A stretch of DNA of 63,097 nucleotides from Deltaproteobacteria bacterium (GTDB lineage: Bacteria; Myxococcota_A; Polyangia; Haliangiales; Haliangiaceae), in contig JAIOQA010000019.1 of assembly GCA_021413675.1 (NCBI GenBank), positions 1 through 63,097 of the forward strand. The letters are read 5' to 3'. This document shows positions 1 through 8,519 of this stretch, in pieces (position 1 is the first letter of the stretch; every line of letters starts with the position of its first letter). Position numbers and translations under genes: made by a program. Below the pieces are notes generated by a model, which saw only the letters and a program-made list of their open reading frames with translations, made no database searches and was not told where the DNA came from.

Positions 1-387
1 CCGACCGCGACGCCGATCGAGCCCGCGCCCGTCGCCGCGCCGCACGTCGCCGCGACCCACACCCGCGCGTCGCGCACCGAGACCCCGAAGGCGCCCAAGG
101 CCGCGAAGCCGGCGCCAAAGCCGACGCGCACCGCGACGGCGACCGCCGCGCCCGCCGCTGGCAAGGGCACGCTCGGAATCGGCGCCAAGCCGCCGTGCGA
201 CATCATCGTCGACGGCAAGTCGACCGGCCTCACGACCCCGCAGCGCAGCCTCGCGCTCGCCGCCGGTCCCCACACGATCACGCTCGTCAACCGCGCCAAC
301 GGCATCAAGAAGACCTTCTCGGTCTCGATCCAGGCCGGCGCGTCGACGAAGGTCGTGAAGGACTACTCGGCGCTCATCAAGCACTGA
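1..387 (+). CDS. PEGA-domain protein, C-terminal part (5' end outside window)
   Basis: The frame is open from base 1 to TGA at 385-387, leaving 128 residues of a protein that starts upstream. The first 55 or so residues are a Pro/Ala/Lys/Thr-rich linker. The last 70 form a PEGA-type beta domain containing CDIIVDGKSTGLTTP and a closing strand KTFSVSIQAG. In delta-proteobacteria-like genomes such linkers plus PEGA domains often end membrane-anchored serine/threonine kinases or surface proteins; which applies here cannot be told without the missing 5' end. The next gene converges on it, with a hairpin in the 84-base gap. Confidence 0.7.
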   Translation, partial: PTATPIEPAPVAAPHVAATHTRASRTETPKAPKAAKPAPKPTRTATATAAPAAGKGTLGIGAKPPCDIIVDGKSTGLTTPQRSLALAAGPHTITLVNRANGIKKTFSVSIQAGASTKVVKDYSALIKH

Positions 388-410
388 TCGTCCGCTCGTG
401 CGCCTCCATA

Positions 411-446
411 GGTCGCGACGCGCGAGCGCCGCGACCTTCGCGTTTT
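411..446 (+). terminator. hairpin between convergent genes, possible terminator
   Basis: GGTCGCG at 411-417 pairs perfectly with CGCGACC at 430-436. It is followed by TTCGCGTTTT at 437-446, a weak T tract. It sits 24 bases after the PEGA gene stop and just before the 3' end of the opposing membrane fusion gene. Placement and shape fit an intrinsic terminator, but the stem is only 7 bp. Confidence 0.4.
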
Positions 447-471
447 CGGCGAGGCCGCGATCGGCTCTACC

Positions 472-1578
472 TCAGCGCGCCGGCGCCACCTTGCCCGCGA
501 CGAAGCACGTGACGCGCTGGCCCGGGATCAGGCCGCGCGGCTCCGCCAGCGCGACCACGACCTCGAGGATCTTGGTGTCGTTGCGCTGGGCCGGATCGTC
601 GGAGCGGACGTTCTTGCGGCCCATGCGGTGCCCGAGCTCGCGCACCTTGCCGGCGAACTCGACGCCCGGGAACGCATCGGCGCGCACGACCACGGCGTCG
701 CCGACCGCGACGCGGCCGATGTCGCGTTCGTCGACGTCCATGCGCGCGGTCAGCTGCCTGGTGTCGCCGAGCACGACCAGCGGCTCGTTGCCGGGCTGGT
801 AGTACTCGCCAGCGCGCACCTTGACCTGCAGGATCTCCGCCGCGATCGGCGCGCGCACCGTGAGCCGCTCGAGCGTGGCCTTGGCCTGATCGCGCCGCGC
901 CTGGGCCGCGAGCAGCTGCGCGCGCGCGAGCTGGATGTCCTCGCGCCGCGATCCGGCGAGCACGCCCGCGCGTCGCGCATCCGAGGCGCGCGCCGCCGCC
1001 TCGTCGGCATCGGCCTGGCGCTTCGCGCGATCGACCTCGTCGGCGGTCGCGCCACCGACCGCGACCACCGCGGTGATGCGCTCGGCGATGCCCTTCGACA
1101 GCTCGGCCCGGGCGCGCGCGGTCTCGGCGTCGGCCTGCGCGGCCTTGATGTCCTCGGCGCGGCTGCCGCGCACCGCGCGCGCGAGCTGCGCCTGCGATGC
1201 CTCGACCTCGGCCTCGGCCGCCGCGAGCGACGCCGCCTCGATCGACGAGTCGAGCTCGACCAGCACGTCGCCGGCCTTCACCGTGGCGCCCTCGACCACC
1301 GCGACCCGCGCGATCCGCCCGGGCACCGCGGCCCCGACCTTGGTCTCGGGCTGCGCCGGCTCGATCACCGCGTAGCCCGAGATCGTGCCCGGCGGCGGCG
1401 CCTGCTCGCGCTCGTCGGTCGTCCCTGCGGGTGGCGCGGACACGCGCCCGGCCTTGGCGACGTCCTTGGCCGACGGCGACGTCGGCGGATCGGCGCGCAG
1501 CATGCGCTGCACGCTGAAGGTCATCATCGCGACCAGCGCGAGCGCGAGCGGGTGGAACCAGCGGAAGCGGTACCTCAT
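472..1578 (-). CDS. periplasmic membrane fusion protein (HlyD/DevB-like) of an ABC exporter
   Basis: This 368-residue protein should be the adaptor linking the inner-membrane ABC transporter to the TolC-like channel encoded in the same operon. An N-terminal membrane anchor (residues 8-25) is followed by a biotinyl-lipoyl strand pair around residues 78-112 (VPGRIARVAVVEGATVKAGD). A long Ala/Arg/Glu-rich coiled-coil hairpin spans about 115-235, the second lipoyl half is near RAPIAAEILQVKVRAGE, and a beta-barrel region closes the protein. The ATG overlaps the stop of the upstream ATPase gene as ATGA, indicating translational coupling. It is the last gene of the operon. Substrate is unknown. Confidence 0.88.
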   Translation of the reverse strand: MRYRFRWFHPLALALVAMMTFSVQRMLRADPPTSPSAKDVAKAGRVSAPPAGTTDEREQAPPPGTISGYAVIEPAQPETKVGAAVPGRIARVAVVEGATVKAGDVLVELDSSIEAASLAAAEAEVEASQAQLARAVRGSRAEDIKAAQADAETARARAELSKGIAERITAVVAVGGATADEVDRAKRQADADEAAARASDARRAGVLAGSRREDIQLARAQLLAAQARRDQAKATLERLTVRAPIAAEILQVKVRAGEYYQPGNEPLVVLGDTRQLTARMDVDERDIGRVAVGDAVVVRADAFPGVEFAGKVRELGHRMGRKNVRSDDPAQRNDTKILEVVVALAEPRGLIPGQRVTCFVAGKVAPAR

Positions 1579-2306
1579 GGGGTCTCCTGCGGAGCGTCGA
1601 TGATGTGGCCGTCCTCGATGTGCACGATGCGATCGGCCAGGTGGTAGATGCGGTTGTCGTGGGTGACGACCACGACCGTCGAGCCGCGCTCGCGACAGAC
1701 CTCGAGCAAGAGCTCGGTGGCCTCGAGCCCGGCGTGGGCGTCGAGCGCGGCGGTCGGCTCGTCGGCGAGCACCAGCGGCGGCGCGCCGGCGACCGCGCGC
1801 GCGATCGCGACGCGCTGGCGCTGGCCGCCCGACAGCTCGCCCGGGCGATTCCAGCGCTTGTCGGCCAGCCCGACGCGCGCGAGCAGCTCCTCGGCCTCGG
1901 CCCGCGACTGCCGCCGCGGCGTGCCGCGCGCCTCGAGCACCAGCCGCACGTTGTCGACCGCCGACAGGCTCGCGATCAGGTTGTGGCCCTGGAACACGAA
2001 GCCGACGAGCGCGCGCCGGATGAGCGGCAGGTCGCGCTCCTTGCGGGTGTCGATGCGCTCGCCGAACAGCGAGACCTCGCCCGCCGTCGCCGTCAGCACG
2101 CAGCCGAGGATCGACAGCAGCGTGGTCTTGCCCGAGCCCGACGGCCCGACGAGCATCATGAACTCGCCCTGCGCGACATCGAAGTCGACGCCGCGCAGCG
2201 CCTCGTAGGCGAGCGCGCCCGAGCCGAAGACCTTGCGCACGCCGCGCGCGCGGACCGCGAGCGTGGCGCTGGGATCGATCGCGCCGGCGGTGTTCGTCGC
2301 GCTCAT
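1575..2306 (-). CDS. ABC transporter ATPase (MacB/LolD/DevA type)
   Basis: This is a 243-residue nucleotide-binding subunit with Walker A GPSGSGKTT, Q-loop VFQGHNL, signature LSGGQRQRVAIARA, Walker B PPLVLADEPTAALD and the switch His in VVVVTHDNRI. These features place it in the LolD/MacB/DevA class that energises mechanotransmission-type exporters rather than classical importers. The reading frame is open much further upstream, but that extension is a shadow of the permease gene. The ATG at 2304-2306 overlaps the permease stop as ATGA, and the stop overlaps the fusion-protein start the same way. Confidence 0.92.
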   Translation of the reverse strand: MSATNTAGAIDPSATLAVRARGVRKVFGSGALAYEALRGVDFDVAQGEFMMLVGPSGSGKTTLLSILGCVLTATAGEVSLFGERIDTRKERDLPLIRRALVGFVFQGHNLIASLSAVDNVRLVLEARGTPRRQSRAEAEELLARVGLADKRWNRPGELSGGQRQRVAIARAVAGAPPLVLADEPTAALDAHAGLEATELLLEVCRERGSTVVVVTHDNRIYHLADRIVHIEDGHIIDAPQETP

Positions 2307-3487
2307 CGGAACACCATCCCCGGCTCGAGCTTGCGGACGCGCCTGAGCGCCAGCAGCGAGGCCAGCATGCACAGTCCGGTCATCACGCACGGCGTGAGCA
2401 GCACCAGCCAGTGCGGCACGATCACCGCGAGGTTCGCCGACGAGATGCCGGCGGCCATGAACCCGACCAGCCCCAGGCCGATCAGCGAGCCGATCGCCGC
2501 GTAGAGCACCGACTGGACCATCAGCATGCGGGTCAGGTCGAGGTTGGTGAGGCCGATCGCCTTGAGCGTGCCGAACTCGCGCAGGTTGTCGATCACCGAC
2601 GAGAACATCGACAGCGCCACGATGATGAAGCCGATGATCAAGCCGAACGAGGTCGAGGTGCCGAACGACACGCCGAGCTGATCCTTCAGCAGGTTGCGCA
2701 CGATGAGCGAATGGAAGTCCTCGCGCGAGATCACGTCCGCGGTCGGGATCGCGGTCCGCAGCGCGGCGATCACCGCCGCGCGATCGGCGCCGGGCGCGAG
2801 CGTGACCAGCACGAAGTTGAGCTGATCGGTCGGCATGCCGACGAGCGTGCGCGCGGTGTCGAGCGACGCGAACGTGTAGGGCGGGCCGAACGGCTGCAGG
2901 CCCCAGGTGAAGCCGCCGACGCGCACGCGGTAGCCACCGACCTCGCGCACCGACCACAGGTTGATGCCGCCGAACTTGTCGCGCTGCGCGTCCTCGAAGA
3001 ACAGCGTGTCGACGTGGCGCAGGTTCGCGCGATCGCCGGCGACGATGTTCCACGGTCCGCCGAGCATGGTCTCGAGGTCGACGCCGATCAGCGTGATCGC
3101 CTCGCTGCCGCCGCCGGGCTTGGCGATCGACGTTCCCGCCATCACCAGCGCCGACGCGCGCGCGATGCCCGGCGTCTGCTGGGCCTGGTAGAGCAGCTGC
3201 GTCGACATCCGCTGGCCGGGTGCGGCGCTGGTCGTGTTGGGCGGCACGATCCACAGATCGGCGCCGGCGTTGTCGACGAGCATCGTGTTCTTCTGCAGCA
3301 GGCCGAACAGGATGCCGAGTTGCTGGTTGGCGAGCACGACCGCGAACACGACGCCGAGCACGGTGCCGATGAACTTGGCCTTGTCGAACAGCATCATGCG
3401 CACGGCGAGGATCGTCGTGGCGAAGCCGCGGGTCAGCCGTCCGCCGCGCGCGGCGCGCAGCCGCGCCTGCACGTCGGGCGCGTTCAT
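2303..3487 (-). CDS. ABC exporter permease, FtsX/MacB (DevC-like) type
   Basis: This 394-residue permease has one N-terminal membrane segment (about residues 38-60, after the FDKAKFIGTVLGVVF start), a large periplasmic domain of about 200 residues, and three C-terminal membrane segments. The first of these is in SFGLIIGFIIVALSMFSSVI, followed by the coupling helix NLREFGTLKAIGLTN typical of FtsX-like permeases. The size and 1+3 topology match DevC. Start chosen at ATG 3485-3487, which overlaps the TolC-like stop as ATGA; the open frame upstream of it is shadow. It works with the adjacent ATPase and fusion protein. Confidence 0.88.
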   Translation of the reverse strand: MNAPDVQARLRAARGGRLTRGFATTILAVRMMLFDKAKFIGTVLGVVFAVVLANQQLGILFGLLQKNTMLVDNAGADLWIVPPNTTSAAPGQRMSTQLLYQAQQTPGIARASALVMAGTSIAKPGGGSEAITLIGVDLETMLGGPWNIVAGDRANLRHVDTLFFEDAQRDKFGGINLWSVREVGGYRVRVGGFTWGLQPFGPPYTFASLDTARTLVGMPTDQLNFVLVTLAPGADRAAVIAALRTAIPTADVISREDFHSLIVRNLLKDQLGVSFGTSTSFGLIIGFIIVALSMFSSVIDNLREFGTLKAIGLTNLDLTRMLMVQSVLYAAIGSLIGLGLVGFMAAGISSANLAVIVPHWLVLLTPCVMTGLCMLASLLALRRVRKLEPGMVFR

Positions 3488-4761
3488 CGCGCGGCCTCGC
3501 GACCGGCGGCGAGGCGCAGGAGCGCGCGGGCCGCGGCCAGATCCGCGCGCGCCTGGATCAGCGCGACGTCGGAGTCGAGCGCGTCGGTCGCCGCGACCAC
3601 GACGTCGAGGGTCGTCGCCTGGCCGAGCGGCAGCTTGTCCTTCGCGATCGTCGCGGCGAGTCGATCGGCGTCGGCCTGCGCGGCGGCGGCGGTCACCCGC
3701 GCGCGCAGCGCCTCGACCTGGTGCCAGGCCTCGTCGACGCGATCGCGGGCGTTCTGGCTGGCGCGCGCGACCCGGACCGCGCCCGTCGCGGTCTGCGCGG
3801 CGGTCTGGCGCCGGCGGGCGAGCGTGCCGCGATCGAGCTGCCACGACGCGGTCACGCCGACCGCCCACGACGACGCCTCGCCGAAGCCGGCGGCGTTGGT
3901 CAGCCGCTCGCGCGCGAACACGCCGACCGTGGGCACCAGCGTCGCGCGCTCGGCGTCCTCGCGGGCGCGCGCGGCCTGGCGGTCGGCCGTGGCCGCCGCG
4001 ATCTCGGGCAGCCGATCGACGTCGGCGAGCCAGCGCTCGACCGGCGCCTCGGCCGCGACATCACCGGAGAGCGCCGGCGCCGCGCCGCCGGGCTCGAGCC
4101 CGGTCAGCGCGACCAGCGAGCGGCGCGCACTGGCGGTCGCGACCCGCGCGTCGGCGCTGGTCTGGGCGGCGCGCGCGACCTGAGCCTTCGCGCGCGCGAC
4201 GTCGAGATCCTTGGCGAGGCCGGCGCCCGCGCGCGCGGTCAAGACCCGCAGGTTGTCGTCGGCGGTGCGCTCCGCGCCGGTCGCCGCGTCGAGCAGCGCG
4301 CTGCCGCCCACCCACTGGTAGTACGCGCGCACGATCGCACGGTCGACCTCGGCGCCGGTGACCCGGGTCTGGGCCTGGCTCGCGTCGTCGGCCGCGCGGG
4401 CCGCGCGGATCTTCCGCCGCGCGCCGAGGTCGAGCACCGGGACGTCGAGCTGGACCGTGGCCTCGAGCTGGTTCGAGGGCGTGATCGTCGCGTCGGTCGT
4501 GCCGCTGCCGGTCGGGATCGAGACCACGACCTCGTGCTGGTTGCGGGTGAAGCCCGCGGTCGCGGACAGGCGCGGCCACAGCGCGGCCTTCGCGACCTCG
4601 ATCGCGGCGGCGCTCTCGTCGGCGACCGCGGCGCGCTCGCGCACGTCGAGGCTGGCGCGCCGCCCGGCGCGCAGGAAATCGTCGAGGCCAGGCTCGGCGG
4701 CGGCGGAGCGCGCGACGAGCGCGAGCGCGCACGCGGTCAAGAAGGGCAGGGCGCGCATCAT
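3484..4761 (-). CDS. TolC-family outer-membrane efflux channel
   Basis: This 425-residue protein should be the outer-membrane exit duct of the exporter encoded downstream. From ATG 4759-4761 it opens with a signal peptide (MMRALPFLTACALALVARSA, cut near AAAEP), followed by two repeats of long Ala/Arg/Asp-rich helices as in TolC/OEP proteins. A strand-like segment FTRNQHEVVVSIPTGSG lies near residue 80 and a matching one GVTASWQLDRG near 305. Oddly, there is no stop codon between this gene and the MarR-type gene upstream; the two share one open frame (see 4762-5145 and the findings). The stop overlaps the permease start as ATGA. Confidence 0.85.
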   Translation of the reverse strand: MMRALPFLTACALALVARSAAAEPGLDDFLRAGRRASLDVRERAAVADESAAAIEVAKAALWPRLSATAGFTRNQHEVVVSIPTGSGTTDATITPSNQLEATVQLDVPVLDLGARRKIRAARAADDASQAQTRVTGAEVDRAIVRAYYQWVGGSALLDAATGAERTADDNLRVLTARAGAGLAKDLDVARAKAQVARAAQTSADARVATASARRSLVALTGLEPGGAAPALSGDVAAEAPVERWLADVDRLPEIAAATADRQAARAREDAERATLVPTVGVFARERLTNAAGFGEASSWAVGVTASWQLDRGTLARRRQTAAQTATGAVRVARASQNARDRVDEAWHQVEALRARVTAAAAQADADRLAATIAKDKLPLGQATTLDVVVAATDALDSDVALIQARADLAAARALLRLAAGREAAR

Positions 4762-5145
4762 TCGCTCCGGCGGCGGCGCGCGGCGTCGCGGCGCTCGCGC
4801 GGTGCTGCCGGCGGTCAGGCGATCGCTCATCGCGGCGCCGGCGCGGGTGAGCGCGAGCTGCTTCTGGCGTCGGTCATCGGGATCCTCGGTGCGGGTGACC
4901 AGCTCGAGCTCGACCAGGCGCTGGATCAGCGAGCTCGTGGCCGACATCGACAGGCGCAGCGTCGCCGCGAGATCGCCGATCGCGATCGACGGGCCGCGGC
5001 GCAGCAGGTGGAGCGCGATGATCTGGGGCAAGGTCAGCCCCGACTCCTGCATCACCGCGAGCGCGTGATCGTCGGCGACCTCGTGGACCAGCGCGATGAA
5101 GTCATGCAGCAGGGCGCCGGGGGAGTCCTTGCGGGTCACGGTCAT
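4762..5145 (-). CDS. MarR-family regulator, fused in frame to the TolC gene or frameshifted at its end
   Basis: The first 113 residues are a MarR-type winged helix: GLTLPQIIALHLLRRGPS, recognition-helix region LRLSMSATSSLIQRLVEL, and the wing RTEDPDDRRQKQLALTRAG. Such regulators usually repress an adjacent efflux operon and are released by a phenolic or drug ligand. There is no stop in this frame before the TolC start, and the C-terminal dimerisation helix is replaced by a Pro/Arg-rich run using rare CGA codons. In the alternative frame the tail uses G/C-ending codons and stops at a TGA that overlaps the TolC ATG as ATGA, as at every other junction here. Start ATG 5143-5145; the divergent neighbour starts only 8 bases away. 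Confidence 0.7.
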
Positions 5146-5153
5146 CCGCCTGC

Positions 5154-6260
5154 ATGCGGACCCATCCGTCTCGAGTCATCGTCGGTGCGCTGCTCGTCGT
5201 CGCTGCCGCGTGTAGCAAGGACAAGCCGGCGCCGACGCCCGCACCACCACCGCCCGCGACCCCGACGCCGACCCCGGCGCCGCCCGCCGCGCCGACGCTC
5301 GATCTCACGCAGGCGCGAGCCACGTTCAAGCCGCTGCCGTCCCGGTTCGACGCGCCGACCAACCCCGCGACCCCCGAGAAGATCGCGCTCGGTCGCATGC
5401 TCTACCTCGAGCCGCGCCTGTCCAAGAGCCAGACGCTGTCGTGCGCCAGCTGCCACCAGCTCGACCACGGCGGCGTCGACAACGCGCAGTTCTCCAAGGG
5501 CCACAAGGGCCAGCTCGGTGGCCGCAACGCGCCCACCGTGTTCAACGCCGCCGGACAGATCGCGCAGTTCTGGGACGGCCGCGCGCCCGACGTCGAGGAG
5601 CAGGCCAAGGGCCCGGTGCTGAACCCGGTCGAGATGGCGATGCCCGACAAGGACTACGTCATCACGGTGCTCGCGTCGATCCCGGGCTACGCCGACGCGT
5701 TCAAGGCCGCGTTCCCCGGCGAGGCCGACCCGATCACCTACGACAACTTCGGGCGTGCGGTCGGGGCCTTCGAGCGCGGCCTGGTGACGCCGACCCGCTT
5801 CGACGAGTTCCTCGCCGGCAAGGATGACGCGCTCGCGCCGGCGGAGAAGGACGGCCTGGCGCGGTTCATGGCCGCGGGCTGCACCACCTGCCACAACGGC
5901 GTGCTGGTCGGCGGCGGCATGTACATGAAGCTCGGCATGGTCGAGCCGTACGCGAACACCAAGGATCAGGGCCGCTTCGACCTCACCAAGAACGAGGCCG
6001 ATCGCATGTTCTTCAAGGTGGCGACCCTGCGCAACGTCGCGGACACCGCGCCGTACTTCCACGATGGCTCGATCGCCGAGCTGCCGGAGGCCGTGCGCGC
6101 GATGGGGCGGCTGCAGCTCGGCAAGCAGCTCTCCGACGAGGATGTCGCCGCGATCGTGACGTTCCTGAAGGCGCTGTCCGGGGCGCCGCCCGCCGACTAC
6201 ATCAAGGCGCCGACCTTGCCGCCGTCGGGCCCGAAGACCCCGAAGCCCGATCTCACCTGA
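5154..6260 (+). CDS. di-haem cytochrome c peroxidase (CcpA/MauG family) lipoprotein
   Basis: This 368-residue protein probably reduces hydrogen peroxide in the periplasm or at the cell surface using c-type haems. Two haem-binding motifs are visible, CASCH near residue 99 and CTTCH near 244, in the usual spacing of the di-haem peroxidase family. Supporting family motifs are LGRMLYLEPRLSKSQTLSC, FWDGRAPDVEEQA and the closing KVATLRNVADTAPYFHDGS. The N-terminus is a lipoprotein signal (VVAAAC, Cys20), then a Pro/Thr-rich tether. It diverges from the MarR-type gene with only 8 bases between the start codons, so promoters must lie inside coding sequence. Confidence 0.9.
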   Translation: MRTHPSRVIVGALLVVAAACSKDKPAPTPAPPPPATPTPTPAPPAAPTLDLTQARATFKPLPSRFDAPTNPATPEKIALGRMLYLEPRLSKSQTLSCASCHQLDHGGVDNAQFSKGHKGQLGGRNAPTVFNAAGQIAQFWDGRAPDVEEQAKGPVLNPVEMAMPDKDYVITVLASIPGYADAFKAAFPGEADPITYDNFGRAVGAFERGLVTPTRFDEFLAGKDDALAPAEKDGLARFMAAGCTTCHNGVLVGGGMYMKLGMVEPYANTKDQGRFDLTKNEADRMFFKVATLRNVADTAPYFHDGSIAELPEAVRAMGRLQLGKQLSDEDVAAIVTFLKALSGAPPADYIKAPTLPPSGPKTPKPDLT

Positions 6261-6357
6261 TCGCGCGGTCGCGCCGATCGCGCACGGCCTGCGCGCCCCG
6301 CGCCGATTCTTTCGCGCACCGGTTCCCATCGCCCGGCGCGCCGCCGAAGCTAGCTGG

Positions 6358-7818
6358 ATGACGCGCTACGATCTGTGTGTCCTCGGCGCGGGGCCGGCCG
6401 GGCTCGCCGCCGCGGTCCGCGCCCACGATCTCGGCAAGACCGTCGCGCTCGTGGATGGCGGGCGCGCCGGCGGCGCCGGCATCTGGGATGGCGCGCTGTC
6501 GTCGAAGACCGCGTGGCACCTGTCGGGCGACTTCGCGCGCGCGCGCCGCACCGATCGCGGCTACCGCGGCGGCCTTGTCACGCTGGCGTGGGACGAGGTC
6601 CGCGACCAGGTGCGCGCCGCGTGCGACGAGGCCAGCGCGCTGGTCCAGCGCCAGCTCGCGTACCTCGCGGCCCCGAGCCCGCGCGGCGGCCGCGTCGATC
6701 ACATCCCGGGGCGCGCGCGCTTCATCGCGCCCGACGCCGTCGAGATCTCCGGCCCGACGCCGCGCCGCATCGACGCCGAGCGCTTCCTCGTCGCGGTCGG
6801 CTCGCGGCCGCGGCCGCTTCCCGACATCGCGATCGATGGCGAGCGCATCCTCACCAGCGATCACGTCGACCACCTCGCGGCGCCCCCGGCGTCGCTCGCG
6901 ATCATCGGCGGCGGCGTGGTCGGCTGCGAGTACGCCACGATCTTCGGGCAGTTCGGCGCGACCGCGGTCGAGCTGCTCGATCGCCAGCCCCGCATCCTGC
7001 CGTCCGAGGACGACGACGTCGCGAGCGTGATCGCCGCGCGCTTCGCGGCGCTCGGCATCGCGATCCACCGCCAGGCCCGGCTCGAGGCGATCGCCGTCAC
7101 CGGCGATGGCGTCGACCTCACGATCCGCGCGGCCACCGACGGCGGCGGCGAGGCGATCATCCAGCGCCGGGTCGCGCGCGTGCTGGTCGCGATCGGCCGC
7201 GTGCCCGACACCGCCGCGCTCGGCCTCGACGCCGCCGGCGTGCGCACCACCGCGAGCGGCGCGATCGTCGTCGATGGCACGCGTTCGACCTCGCCGCGGG
7301 TCTGGGCCGCCGGCGACGTCACCGCCGACATCATGCTGGTCAACATGGCCGAGATCGAGGCGCGCCACGCCGTCGCCGACATGTTCGGCCTCGATCCGCC
7401 GCCGATCAGCTACGACGCGCAGTCCGCGATCTACTTCCTCAGCCCCGAGCTCGCGAGCGTCGGCCTCGGCGAGCACGCCGCGCGCCAGAAGGGCATCCCG
7501 TTCCGCGCCGCGGTCATCTCCAATCGCCTGCTGCGCCGGTCGATCGCGATGCGCGCGACCGACGGCTTCGTCAAGCTCCTCGCCCACCGCGACGGCCGCC
7601 TCCTCGGCCTGCGCGTCGTCGGTCCCCAGGCCTGCAGCTGCATCCAGGGCGTGGCGCTCCTGATCGCCGGCGGCGGCACCCTCGACGATCTCGATCGCTG
7701 CGTGCACCCGCACCCCGCGATCACCGAGGGCGTCCAGGAGGCCGCGCGCCTCCTGCTCGGCAACTCGCTCTACAAGCCCGGCGCGGTCGGCGACCTGGCG
7801 CGGATCGTGGAGGGGTGA
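6358..7818 (+). CDS. FAD-dependent pyridine-nucleotide oxidoreductase, soluble transhydrogenase (SthA)-like
   Basis: This 486-residue flavoprotein has the class I disulfide-reductase fold. An FAD-binding GAGPAGLAAA lies near residue 10, an NAD(P)-binding GGGVVGCEYA near 183, a second FAD motif VWAAGDVT near 316, and the dimer domain ends in HPHPAITEGVQEAA with the His/Glu pair. The position that holds the redox-active CxxxxC in lipoamide dehydrogenase reads GIWDGALSSKT, so no dithiol can form. That favours a transhydrogenase or diaphorase role rather than lipoamide reduction. Start ATG 6358 follows a 97-base gap. A tightly specified substrate cannot be read from the sequence. Confidence 0.82.
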   Translation: MTRYDLCVLGAGPAGLAAAVRAHDLGKTVALVDGGRAGGAGIWDGALSSKTAWHLSGDFARARRTDRGYRGGLVTLAWDEVRDQVRAACDEASALVQRQLAYLAAPSPRGGRVDHIPGRARFIAPDAVEISGPTPRRIDAERFLVAVGSRPRPLPDIAIDGERILTSDHVDHLAAPPASLAIIGGGVVGCEYATIFGQFGATAVELLDRQPRILPSEDDDVASVIAARFAALGIAIHRQARLEAIAVTGDGVDLTIRAATDGGGEAIIQRRVARVLVAIGRVPDTAALGLDAAGVRTTASGAIVVDGTRSTSPRVWAAGDVTADIMLVNMAEIEARHAVADMFGLDPPPISYDAQSAIYFLSPELASVGLGEHAARQKGIPFRAAVISNRLLRRSIAMRATDGFVKLLAHRDGRLLGLRVVGPQACSCIQGVALLIAGGGTLDDLDRCVHPHPAITEGVQEAARLLLGNSLYKPGAVGDLARIVEG

Positions 7819-7963
7819 CCCGGCCGCCGCGGCGCGCCGCCCGGTGCGCGCGCGATGTGCACCCATGTTGTGCACACGACTCGCGCGCGCGGCGCGCGCC
7901 GCCGCGGTGATGCTGCGATCGCGGCGCGTTACCGCTGGCACGCGGGCTGCTCGTGCCTCGTGC

Positions 7964-8512
7964 ATGAAGGCGCTCGCTGCTCTCACGCTCGCCGCGCTCG
8001 GCTGCGGCCACGCTGCGACCTGGACCGCCGTCCACGTGCGCGTCGATCACGACCACGCCCAGGTCGCGTGGTGGCGCTACCACCGCACCGGCGGCCTGCT
8101 CCCCGACACCGATGGCGACGACGATCGCGTCGAGCCGGTGTCGGTGACCGCGCGCCGGCTGGTCGATGTCGACCTGCGCACGGGTCGCTACCACGACCTG
8201 CCGCCGGAGGGCCGCGAGTCGATCGAGGGCGTGCACTCGGTCGCGGTCGGCGGCGCGCATTACGCCCTCGCGCGCGTACCGGTGCGCTCCCCCACCGGCG
8301 CTCGGCGCCGCGCGTTCGTCGTGGTCCGCGACGACGACGCCAGCCACGAGCGGCTCGAGCTCCCGACCCCGCCCGGCGTCACCGAGCTCGCCAGCGCGGT
8401 CGCGCCGCATGGCGACCTCGTGCTCGTCGGCGAGACCGCGAACGGCTTCGTCCTCTACGTCTACGATCCCCGGGAGGCGCGCGTTCGGCGCGCGGTCACG
8501 GTCGGCCCGTGA
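7964..8512 (+). CDS. hypothetical lipoprotein
   Basis: This is a 182-residue protein of unknown function. I chose ATG 7964 because it gives a clean lipoprotein signal (MKALAALTLAALGCGHA, Cys at residue 14); the open frame extends 40 codons upstream but reads as low-complexity Arg/Ala sequence. The mature part is mostly short beta strands with repeated Val/Asp/Arg-rich segments, for example a DTDGDDDRVEP loop and a YALARVPVRS strand, reminiscent of an incomplete propeller. It ends 7 bases from the stop of the convergent kup gene. Confidence 0.6.
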   Translation: MKALAALTLAALGCGHAATWTAVHVRVDHDHAQVAWWRYHRTGGLLPDTDGDDDRVEPVSVTARRLVDVDLRTGRYHDLPPEGRESIEGVHSVAVGGAHYALARVPVRSPTGARRRAFVVVRDDDASHERLELPTPPGVTELASAVAPHGDLVLVGETANGFVLYVYDPREARVRRAVTVGP

Positions 8513-8519
8513 TCCTGGC

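Noticed and set aside
1575..3254. ABC ATPase with a 300-residue N-terminal extension
   Set aside because: The extension is Arg/Ala/Asp-rich shadow of the permease gene. The ATG at 2304-2306 overlaps the permease stop as ATGA and gives the normal family length.
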